Assembly: GCA_026552955.1 (NCBI GenBank)
Contig: JAPMTS010000008.1
Location: 1-53,534, forward strand
Source: Candidatus Methanoperedens sp.
Lineage (GTDB): Archaea > Halobacteriota > Methanosarcinia > Methanosarcinales > Methanoperedenaceae
Length of the DNA stretch: 53,534 bases
Reading direction: 5' to 3'
Shown here piece after piece: positions 32,677 to 42,323 of this stretch. The notes under the pieces are model-generated. The model was not told the origin of the DNA. It saw only the letters and a list, made by a program, of their open reading frames with translations, and searched no databases. Each line of letters begins with the position of its first letter. The stretch's first letter is position 1. A program made the translations under genes and the position numbers.

Positions 32677-35019
32677 ATGCGAATAGGCGTTTACATCTGC
32701 CATTGCGGATCAAATATTGCAGGTACTATTGATGTTGAAGAGGTCCGAAAACATGCATCGATGCTAAAAGACGTAGTTGTAGTTAGGGACCTGCAATTCG
32801 CATGCGGGGATTCGGGACAGGAGCAGGTAAAAAAGGACATACTTGAAGAAAAGCTTGACCGCATTGTGATGGCGGCATGCTCGCCGCGTCTTCATGAAGT
32901 CACATTCAGGCGCGTGCTTGAACAGGCCGGCCTCAATAAGCATCTGCTTGAAATGGTAAATATCAGGGAACAGGGCTCCTGGGTCCATACGAACCAGAAT
33001 GCACTGGCAACGCAGAAGGCAAAAGACCTTGTGGCTATGGGAGTCGCAAAAGTCGCACTTCTTTCCCCTCTTGAAAAGAGAACAGTCCCTGCAACTAAGG
33101 ATGTCCTTGTAATAGGCGCGGGAGTGGCAGGGATAGAGGCTGCTCTTACTCTGGCAAATATGGGAATAAAAGTCCATCTCGTGGAAAGAGAACCCACGAT
33201 AGGAGGGAAAATGGCCTTCCTAAATGAGGTTTTCCCCAATAATGACTGTTCTCTTTGCGTTCTTGCCCCCAGGATGTCTGATGTCCAGAACCACACTAAT
33301 ATTATTCTTTACACAAATTCCGAAATAACAGGGATAAGAGGAAGAGCTGGAAATTACAGGATAACAGGCGAGAAGAAACCGCGATACATAGACCCTAAGA
33401 AATGTAAGGGATGTATAGATATCTGTGCAAAGGTCTGCCCAATTGACGTCCCCAACCAGTTTGATTACGGGATAGGGGCGCGAAAATCCATATACATTCC
33501 CTTTGCCCAGGCAGTACCTCTTATTGCATGTATTGATGAACACTGCGTGGGCTGCGACCTTTGCAGGCTGGCCTGTCCAGCAGAAGCAGTGGATTTTAAC
33601 CAGAAAACCGAGAATTTCGAGTTCAATGCAGGAGCAATAATCGTCGCAACAGGATATCAGCCCTTCGATGCAACACGAAAAGAAGAATACGGATATGGGC
33701 GTATCAAAAATGTAATAACGAACCTGGAACTTGAAAGGATGTTAAGCGCTGCCGGCCCAACGCACGGCAGAATTGTATCACCCTCAACCGGCGCTGATAT
33801 CAAAAGTGCCGTTTTTATCCTGTGTGTCGGCTCGCGTGACGAACAAGTTGGAAATCCCTATTGTTCAAAGGTATGTTGCATGGCTTCTATAAAAAATGCC
33901 ATGAAACTGGCCGAGAAGTACCCCGAAGCCCGGATCTCCATACATTACATCGACATACGGGCAGGCGGTGAGATGTATGAAGAATACTACAGGCGGGCGC
34001 AGGAATTGGGCGTTTCATTCGTGCGCGGGAGGGTCGCGGAAGTTGAAGAATCAGATGGTAAGACCATAATCCATTATGAGGATACACTCAGTGGTGAGAA
34101 ATGCACTGATGCGGTTGACCTTGTTGTGCTCGCCATAGGTATGGAAGCGGATAAAGGTTCTTCCCGGATAGGCAGGATGTTGAACTTATCTACGCGCCCG
34201 GACAGGTTTTTCCAGAGCGCCCATCCAAAGATGCGTCCCGTGGAAACGCACACGAAGGGCATATTTATTGCAGGATGCGCGGGCGGTCCCAAGGAGATCC
34301 AGGTTTCAATCCAACAGGGCAGCGCTGCTGCTGCGAAAGTATACAGTCTTCTTCATAAAGGAGAGCTTGAGATAGAGCCCACAAGTGCATATGTTCTCCC
34401 CGATCTTTGTGACGGGTGCAAGCTTTGTGAAGCTATGTGCGATTTCGGACGCATTAAGGTAAAAGACGGTTTAGCAAGCGTTGATGAAGTGGCATGCCGG
34501 GGATGCGGAGCGTGCACTGCAGCCTGTCCCAATGGCGCTATCCAGGTCAGGAATTATACGGATGAACAGATCATAGCGCAAATAAGTGAAGCAACAAAAG
34601 AGAGCAGCGAATTCCCCTTGATAATCGGGTTCCTTTGCCACTGGTGCAGTTATGCTGCGGCTGACCTTGCGGGCAGCCTGCGCATCCAGTATCCCACTAA
34701 TATGCGTAATATCAGGGTATTGTGCGCTGGCAGGATAAATCCGACTTTTGTTCTTGAAGCCCTGCGCCGTGGAGCAGATGGCGTGCTTGTTGCCGGATGC
34801 AGGCTCGGGGAATGCCATTATACCATAGGGAACATTTGTGCGGTCCAGAGGATGACCCTGCTTGGTAAATTATTGGTGGATCTTGGTTTTGATGAGCGGC
34901 GTTTCCATGTTGCCTGGATCGCAGCAAGTGAGGGTGAGAAGTTCGCAGGGATCGTGAAAGACTTCGTAAAGCAGTTAAAAGAAATCGGACCAATAGGAAG
35001 CGAGCTTAAACCGGAGTAG
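32677..35019 (+). CDS. hdrA: HdrA-MvhD fusion, flavin-based electron-bifurcating subunit
   Basis: 780 residues. The order of parts is: N-terminal HdrA-specific domain (CHCGSNIAG, CSPRLHE); FAD-binding GAGVAG at about residue 147; inserted ferredoxin region with clusters at C243 and C290 (CKGCIDICAKVCP, CVGCDLCRLACP); CVGSRDEQVGNPYCSKVCC; C-terminal ferredoxin clusters at C578 and C607; and a fused MvhD/FlpD [2Fe-2S] domain from about residue 645 (CHWCS, VLCAGRI, GCRLGECHY). HdrA bifurcates or confurcates electrons between ferredoxin, heterodisulfide and a donor such as F420H2, formate or H2. HdrB and HdrC are not nearby. The polyferredoxin gene follows after one base. Confidence 0.93.
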   Translation: MRIGVYICHCGSNIAGTIDVEEVRKHASMLKDVVVVRDLQFACGDSGQEQVKKDILEEKLDRIVMAACSPRLHEVTFRRVLEQAGLNKHLLEMVNIREQGSWVHTNQNALATQKAKDLVAMGVAKVALLSPLEKRTVPATKDVLVIGAGVAGIEAALTLANMGIKVHLVEREPTIGGKMAFLNEVFPNNDCSLCVLAPRMSDVQNHTNIILYTNSEITGIRGRAGNYRITGEKKPRYIDPKKCKGCIDICAKVCPIDVPNQFDYGIGARKSIYIPFAQAVPLIACIDEHCVGCDLCRLACPAEAVDFNQKTENFEFNAGAIIVATGYQPFDATRKEEYGYGRIKNVITNLELERMLSAAGPTHGRIVSPSTGADIKSAVFILCVGSRDEQVGNPYCSKVCCMASIKNAMKLAEKYPEARISIHYIDIRAGGEMYEEYYRRAQELGVSFVRGRVAEVEESDGKTIIHYEDTLSGEKCTDAVDLVVLAIGMEADKGSSRIGRMLNLSTRPDRFFQSAHPKMRPVETHTKGIFIAGCAGGPKEIQVSIQQGSAAAAKVYSLLHKGELEIEPTSAYVLPDLCDGCKLCEAMCDFGRIKVKDGLASVDEVACRGCGACTAACPNGAIQVRNYTDEQIIAQISEATKESSEFPLIIGFLCHWCSYAAADLAGSLRIQYPTNMRNIRVLCAGRINPTFVLEALRRGADGVLVAGCRLGECHYTIGNICAVQRMTLLGKLLVDLGFDERRFHVAWIAASEGEKFAGIVKDFVKQLKEIGPIGSELKPE

Positions 35020-35020
35020 C

Positions 35021-36331
35021 ATGGACGAAGAAGAACTCAATGTTGCAGTGGAAAGCGATGTTGTGGATTCGCATTTTCTCTTTACACAGAAAACAGCAAA
35101 ATCCGAGAGACTCCTTGATTATGATTACAAACGCTGCAATGGATGCGGCCTGTGTATACAGGTATGCCCGAAAAAAGCAATTGAGCCCGGCCCTCTCATA
35201 GAGATAGCTACGGGATTGGACGCTCCCCCTGTTATAATCGACCATACCAGGTGTTCTTTTTGCGGCATGTGCGCAGCGTTCTGTCCCGTCAGGTCCATCA
35301 GGATGACAGTGGACAAAAAAGATATTCTTGAGCTTGCCCGGTTCCCTCATCTTGATTCAAAAGTCGTGTTCAATGACAAGTGCCTTCCCTGTCTACTATG
35401 CGAGAAATCGTGCCCTGAGGAAGCTATCAAGGTTGAACTGACTTTCCCGAAAAAGGAGACAGTTGCGCCTTTTAAGGAGGGAAAGACCGGAGAGATCACA
35501 GTGGACAGGGAAAAATGCACCCTTTGCGGCGCCTGTGCTGTGCTGTGCCCTGCTTTTGTACTTATTGAGAAAAAAGCAAAGGCAGATGACCTCATACCTT
35601 TTGATGACCTTGTTGTTGACAGGACAAAATGCGATTACTGCGGGATTTGTGTTCCTTTCTGCCCTGAAGATGCAATAAAGGTAAAGGGAGATTTCAATGA
35701 AAATGAAATCAAAGAGATGGCTCCCAAAATTAGCGGGACTATCAAAGTGGATGATGACAAATGCACACGCTGCGGATGGTGCGAGGCAGTATGTCCATAC
35801 GAAGCGGCAAAAGTGTCAAAACCATTTGAAGGTGAAATTGAGCTGATCGATGAAAAACTCAAAGGCTGCGACCCTGTTGGCTGTCATGGTTGTTTTAATG
35901 TCTGTCCCTCAAAAGCATGGATCATACCGAAAGATAAGAAAATAGATGTGGTAAAGGATTTTTGCACCTTTTGCGGCGCCTGTGAAAAAGCATGCCATGT
36001 CAAAGCAATAGGAGTGAAAAGAACCCTGGCAAAACACACTCCGGTACTTGATATGCCATGGGCGAATGACTGGAAAAAGGCAATATCCAGCCTTACTGAA
36101 AACGAAAGAGGGCGTCCTGATGTATCACGGTCACTGCATGTGGAAAAAGAGGAAAAGAAGGTCGAACCCGCGATAGTAAAACCAGTAATAGATCCCATGT
36201 TGAGGAAACTTGTTGATGAGAGGATTGAAAAGATTTCATCAATTCTTGGGAATAAACAGGTAAGGCATGTATGGGAGAGAAAAGACCTTGAGACAGCCCT
36301 GCGGGAAATAAAGAAGAAAATGAAAGAATAA
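35021..36331 (+). CDS. fwdF: Eight-cluster polyferredoxin, FwdF/FmdF-like
   Basis: 436 residues. Eight cysteine motifs for [4Fe-4S] clusters can be counted: CNGCGLCIQVCP, CSFCGMCAAFCP, CLPCLLCEKSCP, CTLCGACAVLCP, CDYCGICVPFCP, CTRCGWCEAVCP, CDPVGCHGCFNVCP and CTFCGACEKACH. HTPVLDMPWANDWKKAI after the last cluster is typical for the polyferredoxin of formylmethanofuran dehydrogenase. The C-terminal 85 residues form a charged helical extension not needed for clusters. One base separates it from hdrA-mvhD, so the pair probably makes one electron relay. A generic MvhB-type polyferredoxin is the alternative. Confidence 0.85.
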   Translation: MDEEELNVAVESDVVDSHFLFTQKTAKSERLLDYDYKRCNGCGLCIQVCPKKAIEPGPLIEIATGLDAPPVIIDHTRCSFCGMCAAFCPVRSIRMTVDKKDILELARFPHLDSKVVFNDKCLPCLLCEKSCPEEAIKVELTFPKKETVAPFKEGKTGEITVDREKCTLCGACAVLCPAFVLIEKKAKADDLIPFDDLVVDRTKCDYCGICVPFCPEDAIKVKGDFNENEIKEMAPKISGTIKVDDDKCTRCGWCEAVCPYEAAKVSKPFEGEIELIDEKLKGCDPVGCHGCFNVCPSKAWIIPKDKKIDVVKDFCTFCGACEKACHVKAIGVKRTLAKHTPVLDMPWANDWKKAISSLTENERGRPDVSRSLHVEKEEKKVEPAIVKPVIDPMLRKLVDERIEKISSILGNKQVRHVWERKDLETALREIKKKMKE

Positions 36332-36336
36332 TAGTG

Positions 36337-36903
36337 TCAACTCTTTCCCATTACCAGCAAATAATTATAAGGTCCGGCATTCGATTGTTCAAGGATCGTG
36401 AATCCATTTGAGCAGCCTATGTTAATCACATCCTTTTCATTTAATCGCTCCTCAAAGGGTGGACCAAAATCCATTTCGATTTTTTTCCAGTCTATGATCA
36501 CAAGTCTCCCTTTCCTGTTAAGAACACGTTTCACCTGTTTTAATAGGTATGACCTGTCTTCAAGTTCATGGAAAACATTGACCATAAGGAGGACATCGGC
36601 AGAATTTTCATGTAGGGGAATGAAAGATTCTTCTGATAGGATGACTTCGATGTTTGTGATCTTTGCTTTTTTAATCTTTTCATTAAGAATGTCAAGCATT
36701 TCCTGCTGGATATCAAGCGCGAACACCTTTTTAACGAGCCTTGATGCAGGAATTGAAAAAAATCCGCTTCCGCATCCAAGATCCACAAGCACCTGTTCCC
36801 TATCCAACCCTAACTTTCCAAGATTACTATCAGGATCCAGGAATTTCGCCCTGTCTGTGCTGTCCAGGATTCCGGCTTTTTTTGCATCGAATTTATGAGC
36901 CAT
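36337..36903 (-). CDS. SAM-dependent class I methyltransferase
   Basis: 188 residues. Motif I VLVDLGCGSGFFSIPAS, the acidic loop FALDIQQEM, and motif III-type NKKGRLVIIDWKK near the end define a class I Rossmann methyltransferase, UbiE/COQ5-like. The substrate is not evident. It converges on the polyferredoxin gene with a 5-base gap and is not part of that operon. Confidence 0.85.
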   Translation of the reverse strand: MAHKFDAKKAGILDSTDRAKFLDPDSNLGKLGLDREQVLVDLGCGSGFFSIPASRLVKKVFALDIQQEMLDILNEKIKKAKITNIEVILSEESFIPLHENSADVLLMVNVFHELEDRSYLLKQVKRVLNRKGRLVIIDWKKIEMDFGPPFEERLNEKDVINIGCSNGFTILEQSNAGPYNYLLVMGKS

Positions 36904-37292
36904 ATATTAAGAATGAATGTGCATGTGACTTAATGTTTTCTTTATCAAAAACTATTTACCTTAATAATACTGATATTAATTTACCATATCACGAAGATAT
37001 GGGGCACGCTATGATGAGCTAGCGAGGAATCTGAGAAGAGTTATATTGGAAATATAATTATATTTCCAGGTATTCCGGGCGTAATTGCCCTGTGGCCAGA
37101 CAAGGTCTAAAAGGAAGTGACTCGACCGGGATTTCTTCCAAATGGATGCTTCAAGAAAGCGCGGGGAGCGCAATTTGCAGCAAAGGCAGCACAAATTTTG
37201 TGTTGCGAGGGTGCTGTAAGCCCCGGGGGAATAATCAAGGGTCAGCTCATCAACCACTACATATTCTGTTAGTCATTTTTTATCCGGAATGC
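36904..37292. other. Intergenic stretch without recognised gene, with a 20-bp perfect palindrome
   Basis: A perfect 20-base palindrome, GGAAATATAATTATATTTCC, lies at 37048-37067. The part from about 37090 to 37260 is GC-richer, with a further inverted repeat around 37185-37200 (CACAAATTTTGTG). No open frame there is convincing on either strand. It may hold an element remnant or a structured RNA. Confidence 0.4.
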
Positions 37293-38045
37293 CTATTGGC
37301 CCATATCTTCCTTCAACTGCGCAGCTTTCGTAAAAAAGCTGTCTGTAGAAAAATGCAGCAGCAGGTTGGAAGCTATCATCCCGGCGGCGAAAATTGAAGT
37401 GAATAATGCAATTTGTATGGATGCAGCCTCCATAGGATCGGCTCCCCCAAGCAGCATTCCGGTCATAACCCCCGGTATCCACACAATGCCCAGGTTTTTC
37501 ATATTGTCTATGGAAGGTATCAAAGCCGAAAGAATGCCCTGTTTGAGGCATGCTCCAGCTGCAATTTCAGGTCTGGCGCCAAGGGCAAGGTAGGTTTCAA
37601 TTTCAGCCCGCCTGTTCTTTATCTCACCTTTATACCTGTCTATAGCCAGCGAACTCACGTTCATGGCATTGCCTATAAAAATACTGCCACTGGGAATAAT
37701 ATATCTTGCTTCCACAGGGAAGATTCCAACCAGGAAGAAAGGAATAAGCATTAATATAGACGCAATTGTAATCGAAAAAATAGCGACTGGTAACCCTTTC
37801 TCTAGCTTTCCCGATCTTGAATACGTTGTGTACCCGGCGATTGCAGCCATCATTATCAGAATGGGAAAACTCCAGTACAGTGGTTTCTGGAATAATATCA
37901 GGATGATGGAGGCAAGTATCAGTATCTGTACCAGGGCTCTTGTGCCTGCCAATATTATTTCCTTTCCTATGCCAAATCTTCGCGCATAGGCTGCTGACAG
38001 TATCACAAGGAAAACAGTAAAAGCGATCGCAAGAACTTCAAGCAT
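37293..38045 (-). CDS. fetB: FetB-type ABC transporter permease (UPF0014)
   Basis: 250 residues with about seven helices. The family core LALGARPEIAAGACLKQGILSALIP, DNMKNLGIVWIPGVMTGMLLGGADP, and EAASIQIALF identify FetB. In E. coli FetAB exports iron; the same family is predicted here. Its start overlaps the ATPase gene by 8 bases. The last residues after QLKEDMGQ are few and the end looks normal. Confidence 0.88.
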   Translation of the reverse strand: MLEVLAIAFTVFLVILSAAYARRFGIGKEIILAGTRALVQILILASIILILFQKPLYWSFPILIMMAAIAGYTTYSRSGKLEKGLPVAIFSITIASILMLIPFFLVGIFPVEARYIIPSGSIFIGNAMNVSSLAIDRYKGEIKNRRAEIETYLALGARPEIAAGACLKQGILSALIPSIDNMKNLGIVWIPGVMTGMLLGGADPMEAASIQIALFTSIFAAGMIASNLLLHFSTDSFFTKAAQLKEDMGQ

Positions 38046-38709
38046 GTTCCAGCCTCCCCTCCCTGAGGATCAATCTTTTTCCCCCTATCCTTTGTGCCTG
38101 CTCTTTCTCATGGGTGACCCATAGTATAGTCAGATCACGCTCCTTTTGCAAATCCAAAAGCAGCTTCTCGATCCTCTGTTCGGACACCGCGTCCAGGGAC
38201 GAAGTCGGTTCATCCAGCAAGAGTATTTCCGGCTGGTTCCCAAGTGCCCTGGCTATGCTCACCCGTTGTTTTTCCCCTGTTGAAAGTTGTCCCGCATCGG
38301 CATCCAGAAGATTCCCAGGTATGCCGGTATCCCTGGAAAGAGTTTCAATTCCGGTATTTCCCCCCCATAATTTTATCCCGAAGGAAAGATTATCCCGTAC
38401 GCTTCCTTTAAAAGCAACAGGCACCTGGAAAACCATCCCAATCCTTCGCCTCAACTCCATGGGAACATAGCTGCGGATATCATTCCCTTTTAGCAGGATG
38501 ATCCCGGAATCGGTCTCAGATAGCCTGTTAATCAAACGAAGTAAAGTTGACTTTCCGGAACCTGACGCTCCCATGATAGTGACAAGTTCACCTTTATTGA
38601 CCTTGAGATCAAGATTGCTTAATATCTGTGTCCTTACCATATTATTATTTACCCTGCGAAATACATTTTTTGATACATTTTTCAATTCAAGGTGAACCGG
38701 ATTCATCAA
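38038..38709 (-). CDS. fetA: FetA-type ABC transporter ATP-binding protein
   Basis: 223 residues with Walker A GASGSGKST, Q-loop GMVFQVPVAF, signature LSTGEKQRVS, Walker B ILLLDEPTSSLD and H-loop WVTHEKEQ. Short, without extra domains, and coupled to the UPF0014 permease, it fits FetA. The signature LSTGE replaces the more common LSGGQ, as in FetA-type proteins. Confidence 0.88.
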   Translation of the reverse strand: MMNPVHLELKNVSKNVFRRVNNNMVRTQILSNLDLKVNKGELVTIMGASGSGKSTLLRLINRLSETDSGIILLKGNDIRSYVPMELRRRIGMVFQVPVAFKGSVRDNLSFGIKLWGGNTGIETLSRDTGIPGNLLDADAGQLSTGEKQRVSIARALGNQPEILLLDEPTSSLDAVSEQRIEKLLLDLQKERDLTILWVTHEKEQAQRIGGKRLILREGRLEHA

Positions 38710-38744
38710 GACTGAAATGTCTTACACTTCAATAAATAATACCA

Positions 38745-39035
38745 TTACACAGTCTTTACTTCAAATCCCTTGAACATCTTTCTCATAACCAGATCCTGTA
38801 TTGAACCAAAACCTGACATAGCTATTATCTTATCATCCAGGTCATCGATCGACCGAATGTCAGAATCCTCTTTTTCAACAAGTGCAGTGCCTCCTGAATT
38901 TACTCCACTGATTATGTAAATCCTTCCAATATCATTTAACCAGTACTTCAATAACGGAATCACACCAAAGGTGGCAATATCCACTTCCCTGTGCGCGAAA
39001 GCATTAGTTATTGCCAAGCAATTCCTGAATTTCAT
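38745..39035 (-). pseudogene. Fragment of an NMT1/SsuA-type substrate-binding protein
   Basis: 96 residues. AHREVDIATFGVIPLLKYWL, GVNSGGTALVEKEDSDIRSI and DLDDKIIAMSGFGSIQDLVM match the first third of NrtA/SsuA-like periplasmic binding proteins. No signal peptide is present and the C-terminal two thirds are lost. It lies just upstream of fetA on the same strand but belongs to another transporter type. Confidence 0.6.
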
Positions 39036-39194
39036 GAAAATAATATTTTAGCTGTTCCTTGATGTCGACATAATATTTATAAAGAATTATGTTCGATAAA
39101 AATCCATCAATATCCGCGGGACGATTGTTAAAGAAGAGCGTCCAGGATAATTAATTACCATATTAACGCCATAAGTAGGCTTTCCTGAAACCAA

Positions 39195-39207
39195 AAAGTT
39201 TAATAGA
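39195..39207 (+). promoter_or_regulatory. TATA-like box upstream of rubrerythrin
   Basis: AAAAAGTTTAATA lies about 45-55 bases upstream of the start codon, after an A-rich BRE-like stretch. It is a reasonable archaeal promoter by position. Confidence 0.35.
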
Positions 39208-39248
39208 CCAGGGATTATGATGCCCGTAGGAAGAGGAATTACATAATC

Positions 39249-39833
39249 ATGACATCAGATAAAAATATTAAAGGAAGCAGGACAGAAAAGAATCTTCTCG
39301 CGGCGTTTGCCGGGGAATCACAGGCAAGGAACCGTTATACTTATTTTGCAAGCGCCGCAAGAAATGAAGGATTTGAACAACTATCAGCGATATTTCTTGA
39401 GACCGCAGATAATGAGAAAGAACATGCAAAGGTGTTCTTCAAGCACCTCCAGGGAGGGAATATAGAGATCACGGCAATGTATCTGGCAGGTGTCATCGGA
39501 AAAACTGCTGATAACCTGATTGCGGCAGCAGAAGGAGAAAAACTTGAATGGGGAACTCTCTATCCGGGATTTGCAGGAATTGCAGAAGAAGAGGGATTTT
39601 TGAAAGTTGCAGAGTCCTTTAGGGAAATTTCCGTTGTTGAGCGCTTTCATGAAATGCGGTACAGGCAGCTGACAAATAACGTAAAAGAAGGTTCTGTCTT
39701 TAAGAAAAAGAATTCGGTGAAATGGCATTGCAGGAATTGCGGATATATTCATGAAGGTATGGAAGCCCCAAAAGACTGCCCCGCATGCAAACATGCGCAA
39801 TCCTACTTTGAGGTACTTGCGCAAAACTATTGA
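39249..39833 (+). CDS. rbr: Rubrerythrin
   Basis: 194 residues. The ferritin-like di-iron part has FAGESQARNRYTYF, DNEKEHAKVFF, EEEGFLKVAESFREISVVERFHEMRYRQL, carrying the Glu/His ligands. The C-terminal rubredoxin-like ribbon has CRNCGYIHEG and CPAC. It reduces hydrogen peroxide in anaerobes. It is a single gene with its own promoter-like element. Confidence 0.95.
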   Translation: MTSDKNIKGSRTEKNLLAAFAGESQARNRYTYFASAARNEGFEQLSAIFLETADNEKEHAKVFFKHLQGGNIEITAMYLAGVIGKTADNLIAAAEGEKLEWGTLYPGFAGIAEEEGFLKVAESFREISVVERFHEMRYRQLTNNVKEGSVFKKKNSVKWHCRNCGYIHEGMEAPKDCPACKHAQSYFEVLAQNY

Positions 39834-39888
39834 CACTCTCCACGACCGGGAGTCTTTTTGCTCCTTTGAAACGTTTTGAGGCCGCAAA

Positions 39889-40980
39889 GTGAAAATCGCA
39901 ATATTTCATGATTATATCGGAGTAATAGGCGGAGGTGAGAAACTTGTGCTCACACTGGCACGGGGACTTGGTGCCGATGTAATAACTACGGATGTGAACA
40001 GGGAATCAATGGAAAATATGGGATTCCACGACATCAATATTATAAGTCTTGGAGGAACGGTAAAATTTCCATTGCTCAAACAGATATCCTTATGCTTGAG
40101 GTTTGCATTGTGTGATTTTTCTAATAACTATGATTTTTTTATTTTTTCAAACAACTGGTCTCATTTCGCTGCCAGGAAACATAAACCCAATATGTGGTAT
40201 TGCTTTTCCCCGCCAAGGGTTTTTTATGATCTTTATAATGTATTTGCGAAACGTGAACCATTCATAACCCGGCAAATCTTCAAGATCTGGGTTGCATTAC
40301 ATGAATCCATCAGTTTTAGATTCGTAGGCCATGTCGAAAATTTTGTCACAATTTCCAAAAATGTCCAGAAACGGATAAAGAAAGCTTACGGGGCCGATTC
40401 CCTGGTTGTATATCCTGCTATCGATATATCAAGGTATAAATTCAAGAGATCCGGGGACTTCTGGCTTTCTGTGAATCGTTTATATCCTGAGAAACGGATA
40501 GAATTACAGATCAATGCCTTTAGAAGAATGCCCGATGAAAAATTGCTGATTGTTGGAAGTTTTAGCCAGGGGGATCATTCTAAGAAATATGTTTCTCATG
40601 TTCTTGAAAACCTGCCCCAAAATGTGAAATTGCTGGGAAGTATTCCGGAAGATAATCTGATCGAGTTGTATGCGACCTGTAAAGGACACATAACAACGGC
40701 ATTGGATGAGGATTTTGGATTGACCCCGATCGAAGCGATGGCTTCAGGGAAGCCAACAATAGCAGTCAAAGAGGGAGGTTATCTGGAGACCATTGAGGAT
40801 GGTATAACCGGAATTCTTGTGGATGCCGATGAAACAGCTATAGTTAATGGAGTAAAAGTAATTTCCAGGAATCCGGAAAAATATAAGGATGCATGTGAAA
40901 AAAGGGCAAAAGATTTCGATATACCTGCATTCATACAAAAAATGAAGACTATTATAGATTCGTTTAAGGAAGCGAACTAA
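39889..40980 (+). CDS. GT4-type glycosyltransferase
   Basis: 363 residues from a GTG start. GVIGGGEKLVLTLARGLGADV at the N-terminus and the C-terminal EDFGLTPIEAMASGKPTIAVKEGGYLETI (the ExxFGLxxxE nucleotide-sugar motif) place it in GT4. It starts the surface polysaccharide cluster on the plus strand, 80 bases upstream of gmd. The linkage and sugar cannot be deduced. Confidence 0.88.
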   Translation: MKIAIFHDYIGVIGGGEKLVLTLARGLGADVITTDVNRESMENMGFHDINIISLGGTVKFPLLKQISLCLRFALCDFSNNYDFFIFSNNWSHFAARKHKPNMWYCFSPPRVFYDLYNVFAKREPFITRQIFKIWVALHESISFRFVGHVENFVTISKNVQKRIKKAYGADSLVVYPAIDISRYKFKRSGDFWLSVNRLYPEKRIELQINAFRRMPDEKLLIVGSFSQGDHSKKYVSHVLENLPQNVKLLGSIPEDNLIELYATCKGHITTALDEDFGLTPIEAMASGKPTIAVKEGGYLETIEDGITGILVDADETAIVNGVKVISRNPEKYKDACEKRAKDFDIPAFIQKMKTIIDSFKEAN

Positions 40981-41060
40981 TGCGATGAACAACGTATGTA
41001 TTCTCCTCTTCTTGACCATAATATTATAAAGGAGATAACATCAAATAAGGATGCATAATT

Positions 41061-42041
41061 ATGATAAAATCAGCACTAATCACAGGAATCACAGGCCAGG
41101 ACGGCTCTTACCTGTCAGAATTGCTACTTGAAAAAGGATACAAAATCTATGGTCTTATAAGGCGTCTTAGCACTCCCAATCTTGCAAGGATAGATCATAT
41201 CCTTGATCAGATAACGCTGATCGAAGGCGACCTGACAGACCAGTCCTCCATTAATAATGCTTTGAAAGAATCCCAACCAAATGAAGTGTACAATCTTGCT
41301 GCACAATCTTTCGTTGCCACCTCCTGGAACCAGCCCGTACTCACTGGGGACGTGACAGGATTGGGGACTGTCCGGATCCTTGAAGGAGTGCGCCACGTAT
41401 GCCCTGATGCCCATTTTTACCAGGCTTCGTCAAGTGAGATGTTCGGGAAAGTCAATGAAACACCGCAAAATGAGAATTCAAGGTTCTATCCACGAAGCCC
41501 TTACGGCTTTGCCAAGGTATATGCGCACTGGGCATGCATCAATTACAGGGAAAGTTATGGTATGCATGCGTCCAACGGGATCTTGTTCAACCATGAATCG
41601 CCCCGGCGCGGAATAGAGTTCGTGACACGAAAAATAACGGATGGTGCGGCGCGCATCTATCACAGCATGGCAAAGGAACTGCGTCTTGGCAACCTTGATG
41701 CTAAACGCGACTGGGGATATGCAGGCGACTATGTAAAAGCTATGTGGCTGATGATGCAGAAAAAAGAGCCCGATGATTTTGTCGTAGCAACAGGAAGGGC
41801 GCATTCAGTGGGTGAATTCGCAAAACTCGCATTTGACGAAGTTGGTCTTGACTGGAATAACTATGTAAAGGTGGACCCGAAATTCATCCGCCCGGCGGAA
41901 GTGAACCTGCTATTGGGAGATGCTTCCAAAGCAAAGCGTGTCCTGGGATGGGAACCTGAAGTTACCTTTGAAGAACTCGTAAAAATGATGGTAAGGGCAG
42001 ATCTGAAAAGATATGAAGATATAAGAAGAATGGAAAAATAG
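41061..42041 (+). CDS. gmd: GDP-mannose 4,6-dehydratase
   Basis: 326 residues. [19 protein letters not shown] is the Rossmann NADP(H) motif as in Gmd. [20 protein letters not shown] (catalytic Ser/Glu region) and [14 protein letters not shown] (YxxxK) complete the short-chain-dehydrogenase active site, and [10 protein letters not shown] is typical for Gmd. It makes GDP-4-keto-6-deoxymannose, precursor of rhamnose, fucose or perosamine. No reductase or aminotransferase for the next step is in the window. Confidence 0.93.
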   Translation: MIKSALITGITGQDGSYLSELLLEKGYKIYGLIRRLSTPNLARIDHILDQITLIEGDLTDQSSINNALKESQPNEVYNLAAQSFVATSWNQPVLTGDVTGLGTVRILEGVRHVCPDAHFYQASSSEMFGKVNETPQNENSRFYPRSPYGFAKVYAHWACINYRESYGMHASNGILFNHESPRRGIEFVTRKITDGAARIYHSMAKELRLGNLDAKRDWGYAGDYVKAMWLMMQKKEPDDFVVATGRAHSVGEFAKLAFDEVGLDWNNYVKVDPKFIRPAEVNLLLGDASKAKRVLGWEPEVTFEELVKMMVRADLKRYEDIRRMEK

Positions 42042-42098
42042 TCTTCTTGAACCGTATATGAGAAAAGTTAAAATACACGTATGAATACATTTAATTGA

Positions 42099-42323
42099 AT
42101 GGCACATAAAACCCTCACTATCTCAGAAGAAGCTTATAGTGCACTGGCTGAACTTAAAAATGAAGGGGAAAGCTTTACCGAACTCATAAAAAGGATCACG
42201 ATACCGCTCAAAAAGAAACGTCTCAGCGACTTTGCTGGAAAGCTGGATGATGACAAATTTGAAAAAGCAGCCCTTGAAGTAAGGCACTCCGCCAGTTCTC
42301 GTTTGAAGAGGTTAAACCTTTGA
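42099..42323 (+). CDS. vapB: VapB antitoxin (DUF217 type)
   Basis: 74 residues. AHKTLTISEEAYSALAELKNEGESFTELIKRI is the characteristic N-terminus of archaeal DUF217/VapB antitoxins. Its last 4 bases overlap vapC. The module sits inside the polysaccharide cluster. Confidence 0.85.
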   Translation: MAHKTLTISEEAYSALAELKNEGESFTELIKRITIPLKKKRLSDFAGKLDDDKFEKAALEVRHSASSRLKRLNL

